Below are positions 39,261-50,619 of a stretch of DNA of 64,000 nt, in pieces; positions within the stretch are counted from its first letter, which is position 1; each line of letters opens with the position of its first letter. A program made the position numbers and the translations under genes. The notes under the pieces are model-generated. The model made no database searches. It had not been told where the DNA came from and saw nothing but the letters and a program-made list of their open reading frames with translations. The stretch is from Ostrinia nubilalis (lineage: Eukaryota; Arthropoda; Insecta; Lepidoptera; Crambidae): NCBI RefSeq assembly GCF_963855985.1, contig NC_087112.1:6574501-6638500 (forward strand). The letters run 5' to 3'.

Positions 39261-39361
39261 ACTTAGGAGGAGTTCGAAGTTAAGGATCGACTTCCCTCCA
39301 GTGCAAAGCGGATGACAGGAAGGATGATTATACCTACTTATCTCCCTAGATAGAATAATCC

Positions 39362-39520
39362 ATCATCATCATAGCTATAGGACGTCCACTGCTGATGCGG
39401 AACATAGGCCTTCCCCAATGATTTCCATGTTGCCCGGTTGGTAGCGGCCTGCGTCCAGCGCCTTCCTACCTTTCTGTAATAATCCCTGTCAAATGTTCTT
39501 CCTTCTGGCAACCCTACTCG
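39362..39520 (-). mobile_element. RTE-like tail fragment
   Basis: The minus-strand frame contains RKVGRRWTQAATNRATWKSL and QQWTSYS, the same family tail, more diverged. Confidence 0.6.
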
Positions 39521-40340
39521 AGGCAGTATGCAAACAATATGCATGCCGAAGCAGCTGTAGTAACAAAGGCTTCGACGCGTCATATGGCGAAGTTTCAACC
39601 AGTTTGCATGGTCGATCCGCTTGTACCAGAAAATATACATTTTCATCGATAAAATTTCCCATAGATTACGCCCTTTTGATCACTACATGCCCGGACACAC
39701 TGTACCTACTATATGTAATATAATTTAGATTACAAAACAACGCTTTATTGTCACTGTGATTGGGTCTAAATTTTGATATTCAACGAATCAAAAGCTTCAA
39801 TCTTTACTTGTTCAAATGAGTTTAGTTTCGGTTTGTAATGTGCACCTACCTCTGTTACACAAAAAGAGTTAACCCTTACAAATGTTGATTAAGTACATTC
39901 ATTAACAAACTTCATCTTGCCAATGTTTTGTTTACATTTATGAAAGGAGATGTCAGTTGCCTAAAATGTTTTCCCTTATCTGTACTCCCAGTCCCTACAC
40001 AACCTTTTCTAGTGTTGCCATTTGTTACGGATATAAACTAAGTAGGCACTACATTTTCGGATACGTAATACGAAAATTACATTGCACCGGATAAGTGTTA
40101 GTTTTCAGATATTGTTCGTTTTTGTATGTAACGACACTAGGAATACTTGTAATATTGTATAATCCTAATATCTTCGTGCATTATTGTTTTTTAATATTTG
40201 CCATTAAGGGCAATCTAAGGTACATAAAGAATTAAACATTCTCTTTTTACATACATACATAACGCTTGAAATGCACGAAAATACCTATCTACAAGGCATC
40301 CTCTTCAAATCAAAACTGACTGAATATTTCTGACTTCCAT

Positions 40341-40750
40341 TTTCAACCGACATCAAAAAAGGAGAAGGTTCTCAATTCGACCCGTATGTTTTTTTTTTCT
40401 ATGTTTGTTACGCGATAACTCCGCCAATTATGAACCGATTTGAACAAATCTTTTTTTGGCGTATAGGTAATACCTCAAGGGTGGTCCCATTTAAATTTAA
40501 TAATAGAAAATACAACCCTCAAGGGTGGAAAATTGGGGATGAACTTTTTTATACGCAATATCTCCGCCGATTATAAATCAATTTGAACGATTATTTTTTT
40601 GTTGAATAGGTATTATCAAAAGGATGGTTTCATGCGAATTTGAAGAAAATATTTCACCCCCAAGGGTGTAAAATTGGGGATGAACTTTTTTATATGCAAT
40701 ATTTTTAATTTTTAGTTTTTTTTTGTGTTCACGCATTTGAAGTCGGTTTT
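40341..40750. mobile_element. Repeat with internal tandem units
   Basis: The left end TTTCAACCGACATCAAAAAA and right end TTTGAAGTCGGTTTT are inverted, a lepidopteran repeat type. Inside, a unit of about 125-130 bp (AAATTGGGGATGAACTTTTT, TACGCAATATCTCCGCCGAT) occurs two to three times. Confidence 0.7.
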
Positions 40751-42149
40751 ATTTTTTTTAAAAGTTAATTATCGGATAAGTAGTTCTATAAAATATACCG
40801 GGACTTCACTATCCGATACCAAACTCTTCTGCTATCTAAATCAAATATTTGTACAGTTTCAAATATGGGACAGTGTGCTCTCATGGTGCAATATGTAAGA
40901 AGCTTATGATTTAACCCTTTTCACGATTACTTAATACGTGTGCCAGTTCGAGAATAACTCGCAAACGGCTGAACGATTTCTAATGAGGTTATAATAACTG
41001 CGCTTGTAATCGAAACATAGCATTAGGTCAAATGTATGATTTATGATGTCTTGTGTCGCAATGAATAAAATGTATGTATGCCATACAAATAAATATTCAG
41101 ATTTGAATTTGGCTTCTATGTACTACTCGTATATTAATTTGGCTCCAAAGACTTTTTTTACAAGGTAAAGAATGTAATTTTGAATAAGAAAAATGTATAT
41201 CAATAAAAAATAATAAAGACGAAGATTACCAATAAACAGAATAAAGAGTAGATAAGCAATATTTGATGTATAACCTTTCGTTTATTACGAAAATAATAAT
41301 AAAAACTTTCGATGCATTCCAAAACAAACGCTGTGTTACCTAAACGGTGCATTTTTATGAATGGAAACACAATCAAATTACGCTAATTTATTACAAAAAT
41401 GTTTACTCAACTTTGGACCTTAATTTGACAGACTTAAAGATGATAATCATATTTATGTAAGTATATACAGTCGACAACAAAATGCCAACGACGGGCCATC
41501 ACAGTAACAGTACCTGTTGCTAATATGATAATACTTGTTTAATTCAAGGAGCTCGGCAGAGCGTTGAAAAATTACTGTAATTTAGTACAGTGGGGTGCAA
41601 AAGTGGTTAATAACAATCGTATTTAACACTTTGATATACAGATTCGAGTTTTTTGTTTAAAAAAACTTCCGAAATATCTTCAACACCTTCTGATTGACGA
41701 TAATTATGTAAAATAATTAGGAAAACAGAAAAAAAACTGAGGAAAATCTATGAAATAATAATAGGTTTTAGAAAAAAATACGGTTTTAGAAAAAAAATTG
41801 TAAACAGAATAATAAAATAAAAAAATTGTAAACAGAATAATAAAATAAAAAATTCAAGACCTACATTTCACTTGCCTTATTTGAAAAAAAAGCCCTTCTT
41901 TTTTATCAGCTTGTATTATCTACATAGTTCAATGGAAAAAATGTTCGCGAAAATTCTGAACATTCGAGGGAATGCTGTAATCTTGCGTGATACCCCAAAT
42001 CTCTGTTGAAATATGGGTCAGCCAATATGGATGGTGCAGGAGATAAGATACTGCAATGTTTGCCTATCTACTTAGGAACTCCTGATATACATTATTTAGA
42101 TCTTTAATTTTGGCTTATAATAATCCGGAGAGGCGTGGTCTGTATGTGT

Positions 42150-42270
42150 AGGCCATTGATCTTGTCTCGAAGCACTGGTGAAAAAGAATGATAAATGTAT
42201 AGGCTCCTTAAGAGCATTGTAAGTACTAATTTAATTAGTCTACACAAATAAAGATAATTTTGATTTTGAT
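42150..42270 (+). mobile_element. 3' end fragment of the jockey/CR1-like family
   Basis: TTGTCTCGAAGCACTGGTG, TAGGCTCCTTAAGAGCATTG and AAAGATAATTTTGATTTTGA tail. Confidence 0.7.
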
Positions 42271-42606
42271 CCCACAGCGTATTGAAAAAAGTTGTTTTTC
42301 GACTTAATGATAGTGGATTAAGTTCAAAATACAATGATGGTAATTAAGTCACCTGAGCCCTTTAATGGGTTAAGGGTAAGCTAGTTGGTAATTAGTATTG
42401 AAAGAAAAGATATTTTTTGTGCAGCATGTTATTGCAAGAGGTGTTAATTTGTAACAAAACTGATATCGACTGAACTTTACTACAGTAGTAGATATGTATT
42501 TTTACCCATTTGGTTCAAGTGCTCGTTATTACTGATTAACAAAAATAAATATTGTTTTAAATATCTTTATAAAGCAAATCAAACAGGTAAGATTGCCAAT
42601 TCAAAG

Positions 42607-42935
42607 TGTACGCGCCAGCATTAAAACCTCATACATTTCGAACTCATGTCACACTATTCTATCACTCATTCTGACAGTCCTTTTTCCTATCCTCTCCCTC
42701 CCACCTTCAGTCTCGCTCTCGCATCGCAACGCGCCGCTTCGCCTACCTATCTGGGCGTTAATACTAAATAAGTATCCAAAATAAACCAATTCAAATAAAC
42801 CCAAATCGCGCGCTAAACTCATCTCAATAAAAATTCAAGTGTTTGTGAAAGTGAAAGAAGAACCAAGCTTGGACCGTCCTGTGGAGTCTGCTCAATCGAA
42901 GGTATCCCATCCCGTTCCTATCCCAATCTCCTACA
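42607..42935 (+). repeat. Bel-Pao 5' LTR
   Basis: 329 bp, TGTACGCGCCAGC...TCTCCTACA. The segment following it (42936 on) should hold the primer-binding site. Confidence 0.96.
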
Positions 42936-43328
42936 ACTCCTTTCTGGTCCTACCGAGCCGCATGGTTCATTTCCTATCCTTTACACTTACATAAAATCAC
43001 AACTACACATTTTCACGCATCCGTCATTTTGACAACTCTCTAGAAAATTCTAGAAAATTCGCTCGTTTGACACATCCTTTCTGGAAAGTTCGATTCGTTT
43101 GATATTTGACACATTCTAGAAATTACTATTCGCTCAAACGTCAACTCGTTGTTTGTAAACACGTATATTTTTTAAATTCAATCTTTAAAATTTTATTTCA
43201 ATTCAATTTCAAATTCGCTTACATACGCTACGCATTTTATTTTCCTACTGGATTATAAATAAATACGCACAACTCAACTCATTTTTAACGCTAACTCTCG
43301 TGCGTGTGTTTGCTCACCTACCAATACA

Positions 43329-46300
43329 ATGGAGGGAGTAAAACGCAAAATTAATTTGCTTGAAGCTAAAAAAGAAGCGCTTTTTCAGAGGGTTCAGGAA
43401 CTATACGACCTCAGCCTAAAGGTCTCCGACCCTCAGATTGAACAAATTTTCATGTCTCGCATGCATTCGATTGAAAAAACGAGATCGGATTTTCTTGATA
43501 CCATTGACGAACTTAATTTGTGTTATATGAAAAATGATGAGGAACTCAAACCTACATTTGCCGCACTCAACTCGTTTGACGATTTGTACTGTAACATCCT
43601 TTCGGTGCAAAGCTCCATCGCACAACTAAAGGCCAACACAGAGCGTCGCAAACAGGATTTCGTAAAAAAATTACCGCCTTTAGAACTAGTCTCTTTCGAC
43701 GGAGCCCCTTCCAAGTGGCCCGTTTTCTACCAAAATTTTAAAACGCTTATTCATGAGAACACTGGTTTGTCTCCAGGTGAAAAGGCTCAATACCTTATAG
43801 GAAAACTTTCCGGAAAAGCACTTACAATTTGCTCGGGTATTCCACCGACTGGTGAGAACTATTACATAATTTGGAACAACCTATTAGAAAAATACCAAGA
43901 CATAAGAGTACAAGCCTCTATGTATTTGGAACAATTAATAAACTTCAAATCGCAATCTTTAGATGAATTTTTGGAACAGTATTGCTCAGCTGAAGCTGCC
44001 TTACGACGTTTACAGATTGATGACCTTTCCGATTTCATTTTGACTCATATTGCTCTCAGTAAATTAGACAAAGACACTCTAAATTTATTTGAACAATCCA
44101 TTAAGCACGTAAAAATGCCTACGTTTAATGATCTCAAGACTTTTATAAAAGAACAGAATAAGATCCATTCTTTACGCTCATCTTTTACGCAGAATAAGCT
44201 GTACGTTAATAATAAAACGAATTTCGCATCGCAGTCTAAAAACTCGAAACCGACACAGTCGTTTGTTTCTAATACAGCTTCTGGAGTAAAACCCAATCAA
44301 CATTACTTCCAATCTCAACCGAATTCGCAAGGCTCATACACTCCATCCGCTGTACGCAAGAATTGTCAACTTTGTAAGACGGAACCTGAACATGCCCTGT
44401 TCAAATGCAGTTATTTTCTCTCGAAAAATGCGCCAACTCGCCACTCTTTAGTTACTAAATGTAACTTTTGTCTCAATTGTTTAGGCTTTCATAACATCAA
44501 AGATTGCAGATCTCAAAATCGTTGCTCAGTTTGCCAACGTAAACATCACACTCTTATTCATATAGATAATTTTAACGTGAATAGACCTATGACGTCACAA
44601 CAGCTGACTGGCAGCGCGACGCTTTCGCCGACCGACGCGTCCATGTCCGCGCCCGGTCCGGTCACGCCGCCGTTGCAATCGATGCCAACCAACAATGTGT
44701 CTCTCTCTGCAGTCACGCTGTCGATCGCTGATGAATCTAGTACCACGGTCTTATTACCCACCGCGTCAGTGTATACTTATGACAATAATAAGACGTGTCA
44801 AAAATTACGCGTGTTTCTAGACACAGGTTCGATGAGCAACTTTATCACAAATAAATGTTGTGCGCGACTGAACTTAAAAGTCAATCCGCTACCTACCACT
44901 ATTAAGGGCATAGGTCAGTCTGAAAGTGTGTCGCTAGGATATGTATCTTTCACAATTGCCTCACGCTTTGATCCCAGGTGTAAATACACTATTAACGCAC
45001 GCGTCATTGATACAATAACCGATTATTTACCTAATGTAAAGGTTGACATAACCCAGTTATCGCATTTACAAGGTCTTCCTATGGCTGATGACAGCTTCGA
45101 TATCCCTGCTGAAATCGATTGTTTGTTAGGCAATGAGATATTCCCGCTTCTTTTAGGTAGTAATAAAATAACTTCACCCCAATCCTCTGTCATCGCCATC
45201 GAAACCACGCTCGGATATCTCGCTATGGGACGCGCTCAGTGCTACTCAGCTCATTCACGCAATGATAATAAAGCATTCTTTTGCAATGTAGACTCGCACT
45301 CATTAGAATCACTCACGCAACGCTTTTGGGAGCTTGAAAGTGTACCTACTAAGAGACACATCAGCCCTGACGACGAAATATGTGAAAACATTTTCCAATC
45401 AACTCATTCTCGCGACGACTCTGGGACGTATACCGTTTCTTTGCCATTTAAACTCGACCCATCAGAACTCGGCGATTCTTACTTTACTGCTAGGCGTCGC
45501 TTTTATAACTTAGAGAAAAAGTTAGACTCAACTCCGGGCTTACGCACTAACTATAATGAAAATATTCAAGACTGTATCGATCGCGGTTTTCTGTCAAAAG
45601 TTGAAAACGCATCGAATTCAGAGGAAAATACTCCAAATTATTATATACCTCATCATGCAGTATACCGACCAGATAAACTCACTTCAAAAACTCGAGTCGT
45701 TTTAGATGCAAGTTGTAAAACAACCTCTGGAAAGTCGTTAAATGATGTTCTTTACACTGGCCCAAACTTACAAAGTAATATTTTTGATCTTTTAATTAAC
45801 TTACGCACTTTCTCAGTCGCTTTATCTGCTGATATTGAAAAGATGTATTTCTGTGTGAAGCTTGATCAAAATCACCACCCGTTTCAACGCATATTATTTC
45901 GATTTGATCCTGAATCACCGATTGATACTTATCAATACAATAGGGTTTCTTTTGGCGTTTCTAGCTCGCCTTACCTCGCTATGCGTGTCGTTCGCCAACT
46001 CGCTGAGGACGAGCGCGCGAATTATCCTATCGCCGCGTCTGAAGCTCAATCCTGTATGTATATGGACGATTATGTCTCATCGATGGACGGGTTAGAAAAA
46101 GCTGAACAATCTTACCATCAAATGGTTAAGATGTTCATGGCCGGGGGGTTTAAAATGGTTAAGTGGATCTCGAACAACCCTGAGCTTATAAATAAGATTC
46201 CCGATTCGCATAAAAATCCACAGCTCGTCGATTTTGACACTGACTCAGAAATTACGACAAAAATCATAGGCATGCAGTGGCAACCTAATGATGACGTTTT

Positions 46301-48623
46301 TCTTTACAAAATTAACTCTACTAACTCTGACCAATGCACAAAACGCACGATTCTTTCCGCAACCGCTAGATTATTCGACCCTTTGGGTTTGCTAGGCCCT
46401 GTGACAGCGTTTCTCAAACTTTTAATTCAAGAATGCTGGCAGCGCGAACTTGAATGGGATCAGCCAGTTCCAGACTCAATAAAAAATAAATGGAATCGGT
46501 TTGATAGTGAGATTAACTATTTATCGCAATTAAAAATATCTCGTCATATAGGAATCACCGCGGGTTGTCACGTCACTATCATGGGCTTCGCGGACGCCAG
46601 CGAAGTATGCTACGGAGCTGTAGTTTATGTGCGCGTGAGCTCTGATGCAGATTCACCCGGTGAAGTCTTTCTTATCGCATCCAAATCGCGCGTCGCGCCT
46701 TTAAAGAAAATATCTCTTGCGCGGCTTGAACTGTGCGCAGCGCTGCTCTTAACAAATCTTTTGTTATCGGTTCGCGATAGTATAGAGAATCGTTATCCTG
46801 TTAACTCAATTTACGCATTTTCAGACTCGACTGTCACTCTCACGTGGATACATTCTCCCGCGTACAAATTTCACACATTTGTTGCGAATAGAATTACTGA
46901 AATTAATTCGAAACTCAACGCCAAAATTTGGTATCATGTTAATGGAAATGAAAATCCTGCAGATGTAATATCGCGACCGGTAACTCCTAAAGCATTATTA
47001 AATCAATTAAATTGGTTTCACTCTCCTCAATGGACAGCTCAGCCAATCTCGCAATGGCCTATCGAGCCATTTCAAGTTTCATCTAACAGTGTTCGACTGG
47101 AAGAGAAAACTATCGCTCTTGTTTCAGAGACAAGCTCTCAATCGAACTCTCACCCTTTCGATCGATTAATTGATCGCATTTCCACGTACCCAAAATTATT
47201 ACGCGCTACTGTGTACGTGTTACGCTTCGCTAAAATACTACGTTCAAACAGAGTGGTAACATCCTCTGATTTAGAACTCGCTGAACTCTATTTAGTACGC
47301 CATATACAGGCACTATTTTTTACTCAAGATATGCACGCAATTAAAAATAATAAACCCTTTAACAAATCGCTTCTCAAACTTAACCCTTTCATTGACTCTG
47401 ATAATATACTTCGTGTCGGAGGTCGACTCACTCACTCTCAACTCAACTATGGACAAAAGCATCCAATCATTCTATCGCCTAAACATCGCTTCACTCAACT
47501 TTTAGTTGATTACTTTCATGTATGTAATTTACATACTGGTCCTTCACTTCTACTCAGTCTGCTTAGACAGAAATTTTGGATACTTTCCGCACGTAACTTA
47601 GTACGTCAAAGAGTGCATCAATGCAATATTTGTTTTCGTTTAAACCCTAAATCTACAAACCCTCTTATGGGCGACTTGCCATCATTTCGCGTTTCAGAAG
47701 CTAAAGCCTTTGTTTATACATCGGTCGATTATGCAGGTCCCTTCTTTATTACTCACATTCGCCGCAGAGGTGTTAAAAGCCAGAAGGCTTATATTTGTTT
47801 ATTTTGCTGTCTTACAACTAAGGCTCTACACATAGAGTTAGTTTCAGACTTAAGCTCTGATCTATTTCTCGCCGCTTTTCGTCGATTCATTTGTAGAAGA
47901 GGCCCCGTTTCCATGATATATAGCGACGGAGGTACTAACTTTATTGGCGCTAAACGCAAGCTTGACGAAATTTACGCTCTTTTAGAATCTGACTCTCACA
48001 AAAATTATTTAAGTTCACATTTGGCTGAACAACGCATTAAGTTTCTTCATAGTCCACCATATGGCCCGCACTTTAACGGCATCACAGAGATAAATGTTCG
48101 TTATGTAAAAACGCATCTTTATAAAGTTATTGGTCTTCAAGTGTTAACATACGAAGAGTTCAACACTGTACTTGTACAAATAGAAGGCTTATTGAATAGT
48201 AGACCATTGTGTGTTCTTAGCTCTGACCCATCTGATGTATCCGCTCTCACTCCCAATCACTTTCTCAATATAACTCCACTGAAATTCTTACCAGTAGAGG
48301 ATGTCTCTGATATTTCTGACAATCGGTTAACGCGTTATCAGTTAGTCAATAAATTAGTGCAAAGCTTTTGGCGTCGCTGGAGTCAGGAGTATTTAACTTC
48401 TCTACAACGCCGTGAAAAGTGGAATACGGTGACCAAACCGATAGATGTGGGCTCTGTTGTTGTTATAAAAGATGACAATGCGCATCCTCTTTGTTGGCCA
48501 TTGGGTGTGGTTGTGGAAGTATATCCCGGAAAGGACAAAATCATTCGCACCTTAAAGATTCGCACTGCAACCGGTACTTATGTTCGGCCTGTAGTTAGAG
48601 TTTGTCCTCTTCCTTTACAGTAA
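43329..48623 (+). CDS. Bel-Pao Gag-Pol polyprotein
   Basis: 1764 residues from the ATG at 43329, about 390 bp past the LTR. The N-terminal gag region (near residues 110-260) has the Pao-type SFDGAPSKWPVFYQNFKT segment. Cys/His fingers (CQLCKTEPEHALFKC; CNFCLNCLGFHNIKDC; CSVCQRKHH) lie near 345-410. The aspartic protease FLDTGSMSNFI is near 498. Reverse transcriptase has YMDDYVSS near 910. An RNase H-like region lies near 1075-1215. Integrase has a zinc finger (HVCNLHTG ... HQCNICF) near 1396-1436 and catalytic residues in VDYAGPF, SDGGTNFIG and GITEINVRYVK. No stop or frameshift and no env-like frame downstream. Single-frame gag-pol is usual for this superfamily. Confidence 0.97.
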   Translation: MEGVKRKINLLEAKKEALFQRVQELYDLSLKVSDPQIEQIFMSRMHSIEKTRSDFLDTIDELNLCYMKNDEELKPTFAALNSFDDLYCNILSVQSSIAQLKANTERRKQDFVKKLPPLELVSFDGAPSKWPVFYQNFKTLIHENTGLSPGEKAQYLIGKLSGKALTICSGIPPTGENYYIIWNNLLEKYQDIRVQASMYLEQLINFKSQSLDEFLEQYCSAEAALRRLQIDDLSDFILTHIALSKLDKDTLNLFEQSIKHVKMPTFNDLKTFIKEQNKIHSLRSSFTQNKLYVNNKTNFASQSKNSKPTQSFVSNTASGVKPNQHYFQSQPNSQGSYTPSAVRKNCQLCKTEPEHALFKCSYFLSKNAPTRHSLVTKCNFCLNCLGFHNIKDCRSQNRCSVCQRKHHTLIHIDNFNVNRPMTSQQLTGSATLSPTDASMSAPGPVTPPLQSMPTNNVSLSAVTLSIADESSTTVLLPTASVYTYDNNKTCQKLRVFLDTGSMSNFITNKCCARLNLKVNPLPTTIKGIGQSESVSLGYVSFTIASRFDPRCKYTINARVIDTITDYLPNVKVDITQLSHLQGLPMADDSFDIPAEIDCLLGNEIFPLLLGSNKITSPQSSVIAIETTLGYLAMGRAQCYSAHSRNDNKAFFCNVDSHSLESLTQRFWELESVPTKRHISPDDEICENIFQSTHSRDDSGTYTVSLPFKLDPSELGDSYFTARRRFYNLEKKLDSTPGLRTNYNENIQDCIDRGFLSKVENASNSEENTPNYYIPHHAVYRPDKLTSKTRVVLDASCKTTSGKSLNDVLYTGPNLQSNIFDLLINLRTFSVALSADIEKMYFCVKLDQNHHPFQRILFRFDPESPIDTYQYNRVSFGVSSSPYLAMRVVRQLAEDERANYPIAASEAQSCMYMDDYVSSMDGLEKAEQSYHQMVKMFMAGGFKMVKWISNNPELINKIPDSHKNPQLVDFDTDSEITTKIIGMQWQPNDDVFLYKINSTNSDQCTKRTILSATARLFDPLGLLGPVTAFLKLLIQECWQRELEWDQPVPDSIKNKWNRFDSEINYLSQLKISRHIGITAGCHVTIMGFADASEVCYGAVVYVRVSSDADSPGEVFLIASKSRVAPLKKISLARLELCAALLLTNLLLSVRDSIENRYPVNSIYAFSDSTVTLTWIHSPAYKFHTFVANRITEINSKLNAKIWYHVNGNENPADVISRPVTPKALLNQLNWFHSPQWTAQPISQWPIEPFQVSSNSVRLEEKTIALVSETSSQSNSHPFDRLIDRISTYPKLLRATVYVLRFAKILRSNRVVTSSDLELAELYLVRHIQALFFTQDMHAIKNNKPFNKSLLKLNPFIDSDNILRVGGRLTHSQLNYGQKHPIILSPKHRFTQLLVDYFHVCNLHTGPSLLLSLLRQKFWILSARNLVRQRVHQCNICFRLNPKSTNPLMGDLPSFRVSEAKAFVYTSVDYAGPFFITHIRRRGVKSQKAYICLFCCLTTKALHIELVSDLSSDLFLAAFRRFICRRGPVSMIYSDGGTNFIGAKRKLDEIYALLESDSHKNYLSSHLAEQRIKFLHSPPYGPHFNGITEINVRYVKTHLYKVIGLQVLTYEEFNTVLVQIEGLLNSRPLCVLSSDPSDVSALTPNHFLNITPLKFLPVEDVSDISDNRLTRYQLVNKLVQSFWRRWSQEYLTSLQRREKWNTVTKPIDVGSVVVIKDDNAHPLCWPLGVVVEVYPGKDKIIRTLKIRTATGTYVRPVVRVCPLPLQ

Positions 48624-48823
48624 CTCAAATAATGTTCTTAACTTTATTTTTTCTTAACTTTAATTTAACTCAACTTTAATTTGAATTTAACTCAACTTTA
48701 ACGCTTATTTAACTCAAATTTAACTCGTTTAGTTCTCTCTAACGCATGCTTTTTTGCGTTTTTAACTTTATTTTTTTTACAAACGCTATTCAATCTAGAG
48801 GAAGACCTCTAGGCCGGGGGAGT

Positions 48824-49152
48824 TGTACGCGCCAGCATTAAAACCTCATACATTTCGAACTCATGTCACACTATTCTATCACTCATTCTGACAGTCCTTT
48901 TTCCTATCCTCTCCCTCCCACCTTCAGTCTCGCTCTCGCATCGCAACGCGCCGCTTCGCCTACCTATCTGGGCGTTAATACTAAATAAGTATCCAAAATA
49001 AACCAATTCAAATAAACCCAAATCGCGCGCTAAACTCATCTCAATAAAAATTCAAGTGTTTGTGAAAGTGAAAGAAGAACCAAGCTTGGACCGTCCTGTG
49101 GAGTCTGCTCAATCGAAGGTATCCCATCCCGTTCCTATCCCAATCTCCTACA
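48824..49152 (+). repeat. Bel-Pao 3' LTR
   Basis: 329 bp, reads the same as 42607-42935. Confidence 0.96.
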
Positions 49153-49432
49153 CAAAGTAAAAATGTGTCGCAGAGGTAACATTTCCGATAAGGTACAAGA
49201 AAAATATGTTTTCGCAAGGGATTGTTTATTAAATAATGATATACCTATCCTGTCTGTTTGCCTATCAATATTGATTCTGCTGTCTCTGTTAGCATTCTGT
49301 TTGTGTATCTTTCGATAAAAACCCATTTTTTCTTGCAATTACCTGTAACATCTACTCACACATTAGTACACTGTGAAGTACATGTGTGTTGTTTAGATTT
49401 TAGTGTGTTAGCCTACTCTGTGACTTCACTAA

Positions 49433-49530
49433 GGCTGAGTTGCACCACCTTTAACTGTAAGTATAACTGGTGTTTTTGTAAATAACTGTTGACGTTTGTT
49501 AGAGTTAAAGTAAAATGGTGCAACCCAGCC
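49433..49530. mobile_element. 98-bp MITE with TAA TSD
   Basis: GGCTGAGTTGCACCACCTTT at the left and TGGTGCAACCCAGCC at the right; TAA lies on both sides (49430-49432, 49531-49533). A 3-bp TWA-type duplication suggests PIF/Harbinger. Confidence 0.88.
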
Positions 49531-50256
49531 TAAATGAGTAATGGCTACAGCACGACAAGCTACACACTGGTATCTTCTGTACAGAGAATAAAAATGATTT
49601 CGCAACAAAAATGAATAGTCTGATGTGTTCAGTCCACCGTGGCGCCGTCTGCCGAAAAAATACGAACCTTCCCGAAACTTTCCCGCCAAAAGCAATAGTG
49701 TGACGCACGCACTATAATATAATACACTGCACACTAAATCGCCCCTTACTCGTTACAATGTAAAACGGCATTGGCCGCGTTGCGCCAAAGTTCCAAAGCT
49801 GGCACAACACCAAAACTGCAGTTGGAAAAATCGTTGCAGCTCCAAAGCTAATGGTGCGGGCCACTTTGGGCACAACCTCATTCTGAACTCTTTGTTGGGT
49901 AAGTACGGCAATTTGGAAGAGCAATTGAAAATAGGTCTTGTCGTGAATATAACATATTCATTCATTAATTGTCTCGGAGAAGTAACAAATTACTTGTCTA
50001 GTTAGCCCTTCGTTACGTCATGTGAAGGTTACATTATAAAACTAGTGTCAGTCTTAATTATAAGCTTTGATAAACGATGGCTTATGCGATGGTAGTAAAT
50101 GTACGGAATCATACTTATTTTCGAAGAAACAGTTTTATTCAAGCCTCTGCATAAACCGTAACCAAAGTGGAAAAAACTAGACAGTGACTTTTCATACCAA
50201 CACCAAGAAGCTCAGGAAGATCTCCGGATACAAAGAGTCCAACTATCTTGCTACTA

Positions 50257-50385
50257 GACCAGAACGGGACTATTCCCACCGCCTGCAACTCTTGTGTAGT
50301 CAGGATCTACAGCTTGACCGCCAATAAAAACCCAACCAGTGAAGGTCAAGTTTGTCCTGAGGAAAGTTAAATTGTCCAAAAAAGG
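50257..50385 (+). repeat. Dispersed repeat family A, forward copy
   Basis: CGGGACTATTCCCACCGCCT, GATCTACAGCTTGACCGCCA and AACCAGTGAAGGTCAAGTTT. Confidence 0.75.
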
Positions 50386-50444
50386 AGTTGTTTCTCTTTA
50401 CAAGTACCTCCTTGGTATTGTTAATAAGCAACTAAGTACTCTTA

Positions 50445-50619
50445 GAGTAGGCGCACACCGTTGATTTTTCGTCGGCCGATAGTTTAGTAGGGCAGTTGAT
50501 CAGTATGGGCATGTATGGGAGTGCGCACACTACGCCGATTCGATTTTGCCGATTCTTCATACAATTTAAAATCGGGCACAACTATCGGCCAACTAAAAAT
50601 CAACGGTGTGCGCCTACTC
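50445..50619. mobile_element. 175-bp MITE with TTA TSD
   Basis: GAGTAGGCGCACACCGTTGA / TCAACGGTGTGCGCCTACTC ends with TTA on both sides (50442-50444, 50620-50622). Harbinger-like. Confidence 0.9.

Larger units (their letters stand above)
37677..42606. other. Upstream intron or intergenic DNA, repeats only
   Basis: Contains the repeats listed separately and a 33-bp tandem duplication near 41795-41860 (TTGTAAACAGAATAATAAAA). No exon with a phase-2 donor that could precede 37676 could be supported. Confidence 0.45.
42607..49152 (+). mobile_element. Bel-Pao LTR retrotransposon, apparently intact
   Basis: 6546 bp. Two 329-bp LTRs (42607-42935, 48824-49152) read as identical, with 5-bp target duplications CAAAG (42602-42606, 49153-49157). 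A purine tract GGCCGGGGGAGT precedes the 3' LTR. One uninterrupted polyprotein frame. The lack of LTR divergence and the open frame point to a very recent insertion that may still be active. Confidence 0.97.

Noticed and set aside
40381..40400. Poly-T and A-rich runs as possible poly(A) sites of unknown genes
   Set aside because: They are internal to dispersed repeats and not preceded by coding sequence.
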